A DNA stretch of 6,025 bases from an uncultured Collinsella sp. (GCA_958415625.1 CATYZI010000060.1:1-6025); one strand, 5' to 3'; shown: positions 1-5,870, counted from the first letter of the stretch. Program-made: numbers and translations. Notes: generated by a model not told the origin, from the sequence alone.

Positions 1-14
1 CAAGAGCCACAATT

Positions 15-48
15 GCCCCGCCGACCGCTTGCAATCGGTCGGCGGGGC
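15..48. terminator. Strong G+C hairpin left of the insertion sequence
   Basis: A perfect 13-bp inverted repeat (15-27 with 36-48) encloses an 8-nt loop, CTTGCAAT. It has the size of a rho-independent terminator stem, but neither side carries a proper T tract: the plus strand continues with CTGCC, and the minus strand runs into CAATTG. It could be the terminator of a gene to the left whose tail was displaced when the insertion sequence landed at its 3' edge, or another hairpin repeat. The structure is seen directly; the terminator role is inferred. Confidence 0.5.
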
Positions 49-61
49 CTGCCGTTGAACC
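48..61. repeat. Proposed left end: CCTGCC plus inverted-repeat arm GTTGAACC
   Basis: CCTGCC (48-53) abuts the hairpin at 15-48 and is repeated directly at 1549-1554. The following GTTGAACC (54-61) is the partner of the arm at 1541-1548. In transposase orientation this is the downstream (3') end. A 6-bp direct repeat could occur by chance; finding it directly outside a matching inverted repeat on both sides is what makes it credible. Confidence 0.45.
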
Positions 62-260
62 CGTCCCGGTCCGCCCCCGGCATGTCGTCGACGCCTTCGG
101 CTCAGTCTCATATCCGCGGATACCGCTCCGGCGGCCCGCAATCCTCTCCTTCGGCGGGGGTTCCCCAAGTCTGTCGACGCGAATGCGGCGACCGCCGCGC
201 GCACAGCGAGAACGGGGGTATCCCCGAAGGCTGCCCGGCTCGCCGGGACGGGGGCTATGT
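62..260 (-). ncRNA. Structured noncoding end downstream of the transposase; bridge-RNA candidate
   Basis: These 199 bases hold no credible gene but are densely folded. Three hairpins, each a 5-bp stem with a 4-nt loop, lie in a row at 185-198 (GCGGC/GCCGC), 213-226 (CGGGG/CCCCG) and 234-247 (CCCGG/CCGGG). GGGGTTCCCC lies at 157-166 and a perfect 12-bp palindrome, TATCCGCGGATA, at 111-122. IS110-family recombinases use a bridge RNA made from a noncoding end of the element; in the IS1111 branch that RNA lies downstream of the transposase. The hairpins are seen; an RNA here is inferred from the family. Confidence 0.35.
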
Positions 261-1382
261 CTATTCGCCGGCCTCCCTGCACATCATGCCGAGGGCCCAC
301 AGCCACCTCACGAGCTCGGCGGCGGTGGCGGCGTTCGCCTTCGCCTGGGGCATGCCCCTCTCGAGCATCTCCTCGCGTCGCCGGAGCAGGCGCTCGGACC
401 CCTTCCTCCCGTGCATCCTTATCTCGAGCGGGACTCCGGAGCCCTTGGGCATCAGCTTGGGCTGGTGCCCGGCCTGGGCGTAGCGCCAGGACCCCTCGAC
501 CGCCAGCCTCCTGACGAGCGCGTTGCCGGCCCCGCTGATTCCGCCGAGTCGCACGGAGTCGGCGCTCGACCTCTGCTTCGGGGCGAGGCCGAAGTAGGCC
601 GTCACCTGCCTGCCGGAGCGGAACCTCGAGAAGTCGCCGACCTCGGACGCGAAGGCGGCGGCGAGCACGAACCCGCACCCCTTGATGGACTGGAGCGCCT
701 CGACCTCGGCCGAGAGGGGGCCCGCCGCGACAGCGGCCCTGTACTCGGCGAGGAGGGCCTCCCTTGCCTCGCCGGCCGCCTCGACCTCGTTCCTCAGCGC
801 CGCCAGCGCCCGGATGCCGCCGTCGTCGGCGGGCCGCACCTTGTCGAGCCACCTGAGGAAGCCGTACGTCCAGTACTTCCGGGGGTTTCCCGCCGGCGTC
901 GTGCCGCCGTAGACGTAGCCCCGGCGGGCGAGGAACGCCAGGAGCCGCTGCTTCGCCGCCGCGAGCCTGGCGGTCGCCGCGTCGTGGGCGGCGGCGAGGT
1001 CCCTGAGCCCCTCGATCTCGGGGGACGGCACCCATACCGGGGTGACGTCGTGCGACAGTATCGCCTTGGCCATCCTGGCCGCGTCGTTGCGGTCGTTCTT
1101 GGACGAGAGGTCGGCCGCCGACCTCGGGACCTTGGAGACGGCCGCGACGACGCAGTCGACGCCGAGGGCCGACAGCTCCCTCTGCGGCGCGAAGCCGAGG
1201 TAGCCGCTCTCGTAGGCGGCGAGCGACGGGCCCGGGAAGCCCGACATCCACTCCGCGACCTCGTCCCACGGGTTGCCGCGGAACCTCCTCGCCACGGCCT
1301 CGCCCGTCTCCGCGTCGAGCGCGCAGACGGTGGTGGACCTGAGGTGTACGTCCATTCCGAAGGCGGTAGAATATCTAGGCAC
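261..1382 (-). CDS. IS110-family transposase (DEDD recombinase)
   Basis: A 373-residue protein, intact, that would catalyse excision and insertion of the element. The N-terminal RuvC-like DEDD domain shows the expected acidic residues: D11 (GMDVH), E58 (YESGY), and D97 and D100 (KNDRND). Residues about 230-300 form the C-terminal IS116/IS110/IS902 domain (IKGCG...YFGLAPKQRSS...GGISGAGN). S272/S273 in KQRSS are the best candidates for the conserved nucleophilic serine. A charged tail follows. The start is GTG at 1382-1380 with GGGAGG (1393-1388) five bases upstream; the next in-frame ATG is codon 10, inside the catalytic D motif and too late. The stop is TAG. With complete catalytic residues and no frameshift it is probably active. 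Subgroup (IS110 or IS1111) is not settled by the protein alone. Confidence 0.93.
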   Translation of the reverse strand: MPRYSTAFGMDVHLRSTTVCALDAETGEAVARRFRGNPWDEVAEWMSGFPGPSLAAYESGYLGFAPQRELSALGVDCVVAAVSKVPRSAADLSSKNDRNDAARMAKAILSHDVTPVWVPSPEIEGLRDLAAAHDAATARLAAAKQRLLAFLARRGYVYGGTTPAGNPRKYWTYGFLRWLDKVRPADDGGIRALAALRNEVEAAGEAREALLAEYRAAVAAGPLSAEVEALQSIKGCGFVLAAAFASEVGDFSRFRSGRQVTAYFGLAPKQRSSADSVRLGGISGAGNALVRRLAVEGSWRYAQAGHQPKLMPKGSGVPLEIRMHGRKGSERLLRRREEMLERGMPQAKANAATAAELVRWLWALGMMCREAGE

Positions 1383-1540
1383 GGGAGCCTCCCAACCTCG
1401 TTGCGGCGCGGCTGCGCCTCTGGCACTTCAACAACATTGTCGCAGCCCCGACCCGCGGTCACGAGCGGGGGCTCCTGTCGTTTCCGTGCCCTCGGATTGG
1501 GTCATAGTGTCTGTCGTCGCCGGAACATCGGCGTTGCCGT
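1383..1540 (-). ncRNA. Structured noncoding leader upstream of the transposase; alternative bridge-RNA candidate
   Basis: About 158 bases lie between the transposase start and the proposed right end. They contain a bulged hairpin at 1444-1473 (AGCC/GGCT outer stem, CCCGC/GCGGG inner stem, one-sided 4-nt bulge, 8-nt loop), a GGCGC/GCGCC hairpin at 1405-1418 and a small CGGC/GCCG hairpin at 1529-1539. In the IS110 branch (for example IS621) the bridge RNA is made from the end upstream of the recombinase and is about 170-180 nt long, so size and position fit. The transposase ribosome-binding site is also here (1388-1393). No promoter was recognised. RNA status is inferred. Confidence 0.35.
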
Positions 1541-1554
1541 GATTCAAACCTGCC
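1541..1554. repeat. Proposed right end: inverted-repeat arm GATTCAAA plus CCTGCC
   Basis: GATTCAAA (1541-1548) reads TTTGAATC on the minus strand and pairs imperfectly with GTTGAACC at 54-61. CCTGCC (1549-1554) repeats 48-53 and leads straight into the pepT terminator at 1556. This is the end upstream of the transposase. It implies insertion immediately beyond the terminator stem, leaving pepT intact. Confidence 0.45.
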
Positions 1555-1555
1555 A

Positions 1556-1593
1556 AAAATCGCCCCGTTCTCTGGTGAGGACGGGGCGATTTT
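1556..1593 (-). terminator. Rho-independent terminator of pepT
   Basis: A perfect 13-bp stem (AAAATCGCCCCGT at 1556-1568 pairing with 1581-1593) encloses a 12-nt loop. Read on the minus strand it ends in five T residues and lies 25 bases past the pepT stop. The plus strand also ends in TTTT, so it may act in both directions and shield pepT from transcription coming out of the insertion sequence. Confidence 0.9.
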
Positions 1594-1617
1594 GTTGAGC
1601 TGATTTGTTCGAGTTCC

Positions 1618-2865
1618 TTACGCGAAGCGGGCGACGAGCCCCTGCAGGACGTCGGTCATCTTGACGAGCGAACTGACCGGGACGAACTCGTTGACGCCGT
1701 GGTAGCAATAGCCGCCGGTGGAAAGGTTGGGGCAGGGCAGACCGCGGAACGACAGCTGCGCGCCGTCGGTGCCGCCGCGAGTCGGCAGCACTTGGGGCTC
1801 AACGCCGCAGGCAAGGTAGGCTTCCTTGGCAACATCAATGAGCTCGGGATAGTCACGAACGATCTCGGCCATATTTCGATACTGCTGCTTAATCTCGACC
1901 GTCACGCGCTCCTCACCCAGACGCTGGTTGAGCAGTGCTGCGGCGGAATCAATCAGCTCGAGCTTCTGCTGGAACTTGGCGGCATCGTGGTCGCGAACGA
2001 TATAGCGCGCCGTGGCGTGATCGACGGTCGCAGACACGCCCTCAAGATGATAGAAGCCCTCGTAGCCCTCCGTGTATTCCGGGCGCTGCGCATAGGGGAG
2101 CAGTGCGTTAAAGTCGCAGAACAGATTGCCTGCGTTGACCATGCGGCCCTTGGCGTCGCCGGGGTGAATGGACTGGCCCTCAAAGCGAACGGTCGCCTCG
2201 GCGGCGTTGAAGCACTCCCACTCCAGCTCGCCGACGGGGCCGCCGTCGACCGTGTAGGCGTACTTGCAGCCAAAGGCCTCAATATCCAGCAGCTCGGCGC
2301 CGTGGCCGATCTCCTCGTCGGGACAGAAGCAAATGCCGAGCGCGGGGTGGGGCAGCGAGGGATCCTGAGCGATGCGTGCGACGAGCGCCATGATTTCGGC
2401 GACACCTGCCTTGTCGTCCGCGCCCAGCAGTGTGGTGCCGTCGCTGCAAACCAGGTCCTCACCCACGAGGTCGTTCAGGGCGGGAAGCTTGGCGGTGCTC
2501 ATGGCAACGGGCTTACCGTCAACCGTACCGCAGACCAGGTCGCCGCCTTCGTAGTGTACGATGTGCGGCTTCACGCCGGCGCCCGGTGCAACTTCGGTGG
2601 TGTCGAGATGGGCGATCAGGCCCAGGGCGGGCTTGTTCTCAGCGCCCGCACTTGCGGGGATATGTGCGCAGACATAGGCATGCTCGGTCACGTGGGCATC
2701 TTCCGCACCAAGCTCGCGCAGCTCTTCAGCCAGCACGTTGGCAAGGTCAAACTGAACGGCGCTCGAAGGTACCTGGTCGCAGTTTGCATCCTCGGACTGC
2801 GTGTTGATCTGGACGTAGCGCAAAAAGCGTTCGAGGACATCGGGGCTCGTGGTGGTGTTTTCCAT
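1618..2865 (-). CDS. pepT: Peptidase T (tripeptide aminopeptidase)
   Basis: A cytoplasmic di-zinc aminopeptidase of the M20B family that removes the N-terminal residue from tripeptides. The 415 residues match the usual length of about 410. Hallmarks run in order: LERFLRYVQINTQS near the N-terminus, AHLDTT with H86 and D88, LLGADDKAGVAEIM (D150/D151), PDEEIG (E184/E185), YTVDGG (D207), the dimerisation-domain stretch TEGYEGFYHLEG, RGGTDGAQLSFRGLPCPNL, and GGYCYHG with H389. These correspond to the metal ligands and catalytic residues of known PepT. I chose the ATG at 2865-2863 because GGAG lies 8 bases upstream and the protein then begins as the family does. An in-frame ATG at 2961 would add 32 unrelated residues, lacks a ribosome-binding site and runs through the operator. 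It is transcribed alone, divergent from the metal regulator. Confidence 0.95.
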   Translation of the reverse strand: MENTTTSPDVLERFLRYVQINTQSEDANCDQVPSSAVQFDLANVLAEELRELGAEDAHVTEHAYVCAHIPASAGAENKPALGLIAHLDTTEVAPGAGVKPHIVHYEGGDLVCGTVDGKPVAMSTAKLPALNDLVGEDLVCSDGTTLLGADDKAGVAEIMALVARIAQDPSLPHPALGICFCPDEEIGHGAELLDIEAFGCKYAYTVDGGPVGELEWECFNAAEATVRFEGQSIHPGDAKGRMVNAGNLFCDFNALLPYAQRPEYTEGYEGFYHLEGVSATVDHATARYIVRDHDAAKFQQKLELIDSAAALLNQRLGEERVTVEIKQQYRNMAEIVRDYPELIDVAKEAYLACGVEPQVLPTRGGTDGAQLSFRGLPCPNLSTGGYCYHGVNEFVPVSSLVKMTDVLQGLVARFA

Positions 2866-2913
2866 AAAGACCGCTCCAATCTTGGTCGTCGTGTGCAACA
2901 AGAACTCTAGCAC

Positions 2914-2931
2914 GGTATGCCACGGCATACC
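2914..2931. promoter_or_regulatory. 18-bp palindromic operator, likely for the DtxR/MntR-type regulator
   Basis: GGTATGCC-AC-GGCATACC is an exact inverted repeat of 8-bp arms with a 2-bp spacer, midway between divergent pepT and the regulator gene. DtxR/MntR-family repressors bind palindromes of about 18-22 bp, commonly in their own promoters. It covers the position a -35 box would take for the plus-strand promoter (-10 TAGAAT at 2949-2954). It also covers that of a weaker minus-strand candidate (-10 TAGAGT, 2909-2904), so one bound repressor could affect both genes. The palindrome is seen; the binding protein is inferred. Confidence 0.65.
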
Positions 2932-2954
2932 ACGACGCTTGGATGGGGTAGAAT
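2926..2954 (+). promoter_or_regulatory. Candidate promoter of the regulator-methyltransferase operon
   Basis: TAGAAT at 2949-2954 is a good -10 box. The hexamer 17 bases upstream (CATACC, 2926-2931) is a poor -35 and coincides with the right arm of the operator, an arrangement that suits repression. Transcription would begin near 2961, giving a leader of about 25 nt that contains the ribosome-binding site AAGGGA (2971-2976). Confidence 0.45.
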
Positions 2955-2985
2955 CAGCCATTGAATGCAGAAGGGACGGAAGATC

Positions 2986-3408
2986 ATGGATACGACAAAT
3001 AGCTCGCGCGAACTACATCTGACGGTGGCGAACGAAGACTACTTGGAGTGCATGGTTCGCATTGAAAGCGAAGAGGGGGAAACCAACGGCGTGCGATCGG
3101 TCGACATCGCGCAGCGCCTTGGCGTCTCCAAGGCATCGGTCAATAAAGCGGTTTCGGCGCTCAAGGCATCCGAGCTTGTCGAGCAATCGCACTACGGCAA
3201 GGTAGTCCTGACCGATCGCGGCCGCGAGGTTGGCACGGCTATCTGGTACCGTCATCGCCTCGTCCGCACGTTTTTGGTTCAGGAGCTCGGTGTCGAATTT
3301 GAGCGAGCCGATTCCGAGGCCTGCATGATGGAGCATGCGCTATCCGAGGACACGATGAACCGCTGGCTCGCCTATCTCGAAAAGCAGGGAATCAGCGTCG
3401 AGGAATAG
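2986..3408 (+). CDS. DtxR/MntR-family metal-dependent transcriptional repressor
   Basis: A 140-residue DNA-binding repressor expected to use Fe2+ or Mn2+ as co-repressor. The winged helix-turn-helix spans about residues 14-80: SVDIAQRLGVSKASVNKAVSAL is the recognition region, followed by a wing ending in LTDRG. A dimerisation/metal domain follows (YRHRLVRTFLVQELGV, then ACMMEHALSED). Candidate metal ligands are D18 and E21 (as D8/E11 in Bacillus MntR), H90 (as H77), C113 (the place of DtxR C102 and MntR E99), and E116 and H117. It lacks the SH3-like third domain of DtxR, so it has the short MntR architecture. I chose ATG 2986 over ATG 2965 because AAGGGA/GGAAG lies just upstream of the former, while the latter has no ribosome-binding site and would sit at the expected transcript start. 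The methyltransferase gene follows after 10 bases. Iron versus manganese specificity cannot be decided here, so no gene symbol is given. Confidence 0.88.
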   Translation: MDTTNSSRELHLTVANEDYLECMVRIESEEGETNGVRSVDIAQRLGVSKASVNKAVSALKASELVEQSHYGKVVLTDRGREVGTAIWYRHRLVRTFLVQELGVEFERADSEACMMEHALSEDTMNRWLAYLEKQGISVEE

Positions 3409-3418
3409 CGGGATATAT

Positions 3419-4312
3419 ATGGATACGAGTTATTACAACCGCTTTGGTGCCGAGGAGCTTACGCGCCGCTTGTCGAGCGAGACCTTGTTGGCGCAGGGCC
3501 CCATGGGCAGTGTTCTGTTGAGTGAGTACGATGCTGCCGATATTCCGCCGGCGTTTTGGAATCTGGCAGAGCCGCAGACCGTTTCTCGTATCCATCGCTT
3601 GTATGTCGCCGCCGGCGCGCAGGTACTCATTACCAACACCTTTCAGGCATCGAGCTATGCCCTCAAGCATGACCAGATTGCGCCGTCCGTGGCGGAGGTC
3701 AATCGCGGGGCCGTCGACGATGCCCGCCAGGCGCACCCTCAGCTGCTGCTGGGCTCGATGGGTCCGATCGGTATTGAGTGGTTTGCCGAGGACTCTGCCG
3801 AGTATCGTGAAATCCGAGGCATTGCACGCGAGCAGGCGCATGCCTTGCTCAATGCCGGTGTTGACGGTCTGCTGATCGAGACAGTGACGTCTATCCGTAA
3901 TTTGCAGCCCATACTTGCTGGCGCTCGAGATGCCGCCGACGGTATGCCTGTTCTGGTGAGTTTTGTCGTTGACGATAAAGGCGACCTGTTAGGCGATGGC
4001 CTCAACATCGAGGCAGCCGTTTTGTACGCCGAAAAACACGGCGCAAACTCGGTTGGTGTCAACTGCTGTTCGCTTGCGGCCGCGAGCGCCGCGGTGCCCA
4101 GGATGGTTGCATCGGCGACTACGCCCGTCACGGTGCGTCCCAACGTGGGCAATCCGGTCCAGACTCCGGATGGTCCCGTATGGCACGAGAACCCCGAAGC
4201 CTTCGCGCGCGCATGCGTCGAATGGAGGCAAGCCGGTGCCGCAATGGTTGGTAGTTGCTGCGGAACCACGGCGATCACTACGGCGGCGATGGCCGAGGCA
4301 CTGGATATATAA
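3419..4312 (+). CDS. Homocysteine S-methyltransferase domain protein
   Basis: A 297-residue cytoplasmic protein consisting only of the homocysteine-binding TIM barrel (as in MetH N-terminal module, BHMT, MmuM). Such enzymes transfer a methyl group to homocysteine to make methionine, using a zinc held by three cysteines. Here these are C216 in GVNC and C280/C281 in GSCCGTT. Other family motifs are the N-terminal LLAQGPMGSVL (residues 23-33; usually D-G-x-x-G), ITNTFQASSY (71-80), LLGSMGPIG (110-118) and LIETVTS (152-158). There is no folate-, cobalamin- or SAM-binding domain, so the methyl donor is unknown: S-methylmethionine, or a partner protein as in split methionine synthases. ATG 3419 lies 10 bases after the regulator stop, so the two are probably co-transcribed. 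The ribosome-binding site is weak (GGGA, 3410-3413) and ATATAT precedes the start. A terminator follows the stop. Confidence 0.88.
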   Translation: MDTSYYNRFGAEELTRRLSSETLLAQGPMGSVLLSEYDAADIPPAFWNLAEPQTVSRIHRLYVAAGAQVLITNTFQASSYALKHDQIAPSVAEVNRGAVDDARQAHPQLLLGSMGPIGIEWFAEDSAEYREIRGIAREQAHALLNAGVDGLLIETVTSIRNLQPILAGARDAADGMPVLVSFVVDDKGDLLGDGLNIEAAVLYAEKHGANSVGVNCCSLAAASAAVPRMVASATTPVTVRPNVGNPVQTPDGPVWHENPEAFARACVEWRQAGAAMVGSCCGTTAITTAAMAEALDI

Positions 4313-4317
4313 GGCTC

Positions 4318-4345
4318 AAAACCGCTCCATACGGGGCGGTTTTTT
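4318..4345 (+). terminator. Rho-independent terminator of the regulator-methyltransferase operon
   Basis: The stem ACCGCTCC (4321-4328) pairs with GGGGCGGT (4333-4340) with one G-T pair and an ATAC loop. It is preceded by AAA and followed by a run of six T (4340-4345). It lies a few bases past the TAA at 4310-4312. The A-run on the other side could make it weakly bidirectional. Confidence 0.92.
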
Positions 4346-4402
4346 ATTGCCCGTGCGTCATCGGCAGCATTTGCCCAAATGGTGAATGCCGGTGCCGGCA
4401 GG

Positions 4403-4429
4403 TTGCTGAACACGCGTTGCGGGTATACC
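4403..4429 (+). promoter_or_regulatory. Weak candidate promoter of the phosphohexomutase gene
   Basis: TTGCTG (4403-4408) and TATACC (4424-4429) could be -35 and -10 boxes, but the 15-bp spacer is short. TATACC lies within the perfect palindrome GGTATACC (4422-4429), which resembles one arm of the operator at 2914-2931 (7 of 8 bases). A promoter is needed somewhere here because a terminator precedes the gene. This is the best candidate seen, not a secure one. Confidence 0.3.
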
Positions 4430-4469
4430 TCATGCGTACCATGATCTAAACACTGTGAGGTGTCTGCGC

Positions 4470-5870
4470 GTGTGCGCGATAATTCATTTTGGAACTGACG
4501 GTTGGCGCGCTCGCGTCGATGAGGACTTTACCGCCGACAACGTTGCCCGTATCGCCGATGCCGTCGGCGAGTTGTGGCAAAAAACCAATCCCGGCAAAAC
4601 GGTATATATAGGATTCGACACCCGGCCCCAGGCGCACGAGTTCGCTGAGCTTGCGGCGGGCGTGCTTGCGGCTCACGGATTGGACGCCGTGCTCGCATCT
4701 CGGCCCGTCCCGACCCCTGCCCTTACGTGGGCGGCGGCATATGACGGCGATGCCTGCGGCGCACTCATGGTGACGGGGTCCCATCATCCGCAGGGTTATC
4801 TGTGTCTCAAGATTCGCATGGGTGACGGCTCGACCGCCAACCAAGATGTCATCGAAGAGCTCGAAGAGACCATGGCTCCCGAGCCAATGGGGATCGAGGG
4901 GCAATATCGCACCGCGGATATCATTCCTGACTATATGCAAGCGGTGGCATCGTTTGTCGATGCCGAAGCCATCCGCGCCGCGCACCTGCGCGTGGTTGTT
5001 GACCCCATGGGCGGCGCAGCCCAGGGCTATCTAGCCGACTTGCTGCGCGAGCTTGGCGTTGAGGTACACGAGATTCACGCCGGGCAGGCGCCTGACCAAG
5101 AGGATATCTGCCCCGACCCCGTTGAGCCGTGGGTGGACGCTTGCGAGCATACGGTTATCGAGGACGGAGCTTGCGCTGGCCTGGTGACCGACGGCGACGC
5201 CGACCGTATCGGCGCGGTTGACGAGCGCGGCAGGTATATACATCCGCATCAGATCATGGCGCTCGTTTTGGGCGACTTGGTTCAATTTCGTAATTTGGAG
5301 GGGCGCGTCGTCGTCAATCTTTCGTGCTCGACGCTCGTGCGTCGCATTGCCGAGGCGCTTGGCTGCCGCGTGACCGTCAAACCAGTCGGTTTCAAATATA
5401 TAGCGGCAGAGATGAAGAAGGGTGGCGTCCTCATAGGCGGCGAAGAAGCCGGTGGTATCGGCATCGCCGCGCATATGCCCGAGCGCGATGGAATCCTCGC
5501 CTGTCTGATTCTGTGTGAGCTTATGGCAAAGACGGACGCGCCTTTGGGCGTTCTGGTCGACCAACTCGAGGACAGTTTTGGTAAGACGAGTTACGGTCGA
5601 CGCGATTTGCGCCTTGAGGCCGAAGATGCCGAAACGTTACGAACCCTGCTGCCGGGCGTAAACCCCAAGTCGATTTGTGGCAAGGTGCCGCAAAACGTTA
5701 GTCATATGGATGGCTTGCGTTTAGCATTCGAGGATGACACGTGGCTGCTGGTCCGTCCTAGCGGGACCGAACCAGTGGTGCGCGTCTACGCCGAGGGGTT
5801 CTCGGTGGAAGAACGTGATGAGTTGCTCGATGCTGGCTGTGCTTTAGCTAGGGGAACGTATCCGCTTTAA
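4470..5870 (+). CDS. Alpha-D-phosphohexomutase (phosphoglucomutase/phosphomannomutase family)
   Basis: A 466-residue cytoplasmic enzyme that moves phosphate between C6 and C1 of a hexose phosphate through a phosphoserine and Mg2+, feeding glycogen, sugar-nucleotide and cell-envelope synthesis. All four domains are present: N-terminal HFGTDGWRA, active-site loop TGSHHPQGY with S104, metal loop DGDADR (D241, D243, D245), sugar-specificity loop GGEEAGG (323-329) and phosphate-binding loop RPSGTEP (429-435). Two loops are unusual: TGSHHP instead of the common TASHNP, and Ala instead of Ser in GEESGG. Glucose versus mannose versus glucosamine specificity therefore cannot be assigned. I prefer GTG 4470 because GAGG (4457-4460) lies 9 bases upstream and FGTDGW then sits close to the N-terminus as usual. 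GTG 4455 adds five residues and lacks a ribosome-binding site. It is probably a single-gene unit; no clear terminator follows. Confidence 0.9.
   Translation: MCAIIHFGTDGWRARVDEDFTADNVARIADAVGELWQKTNPGKTVYIGFDTRPQAHEFAELAAGVLAAHGLDAVLASRPVPTPALTWAAAYDGDACGALMVTGSHHPQGYLCLKIRMGDGSTANQDVIEELEETMAPEPMGIEGQYRTADIIPDYMQAVASFVDAEAIRAAHLRVVVDPMGGAAQGYLADLLRELGVEVHEIHAGQAPDQEDICPDPVEPWVDACEHTVIEDGACAGLVTDGDADRIGAVDERGRYIHPHQIMALVLGDLVQFRNLEGRVVVNLSCSTLVRRIAEALGCRVTVKPVGFKYIAAEMKKGGVLIGGEEAGGIGIAAHMPERDGILACLILCELMAKTDAPLGVLVDQLEDSFGKTSYGRRDLRLEAEDAETLRTLLPGVNPKSICGKVPQNVSHMDGLRLAFEDDTWLLVRPSGTEPVVRVYAEGFSVEERDELLDAGCALARGTYPL

Larger units (their letters stand above)
48..1554 (-). mobile_element. IS110/IS1111-family insertion sequence, about 1.5 kb
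   Basis: The element carries one intact transposase on the minus strand. It is visibly richer in G+C than the genes to its right. The ends are proposed from sequence: CCTGCC occurs at 48-53 and again at 1549-1554. Just inside lie GTTGAACC (54-61) and GATTCAAA (1541-1548), whose reverse complement TTTGAATC matches the left copy at 6 of 8 positions. A total of about 1.5 kb fits the family. Members of this family usually lack classical terminal inverted repeats and may share only a short core with the target; the IS1111 branch has short subterminal inverted repeats, as seen here. The presence of the element is secure. The exact ends are inference and could be off by several bases. Confidence 0.8.

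Noticed and set aside
49..62. GGTTCAAC on the minus strand, resembling a tRNA T-loop
   Set aside because: The flanking bases do not form a 5-bp T-stem and no D or anticodon arm or acceptor stem could be built.
183..1598. Long plus-strand open frame (471 codons) across the insertion sequence
   Set aside because: It lies antisense to the clear transposase and is Arg/Gly/Pro-rich with no domain; it is open only because of the extreme G+C content.
1699..2910. Plus-strand open frame (403 codons) opposite pepT
   Set aside because: pepT on the other strand has every family motif; the antisense frame shows none and has no ribosome-binding context.
2866..2961. 32-residue N-terminal extension of pepT from ATG 2961
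   Set aside because: There is no ribosome-binding site, no similarity to PepT N-termini, and it would run through the operator and the divergent promoter.
2965..2985. Earlier ATG for the metal regulator
   Set aside because: No Shine-Dalgarno sequence precedes it, and it lies at the expected transcription start; ATG 2986 has AAGGGA/GGAAG upstream.
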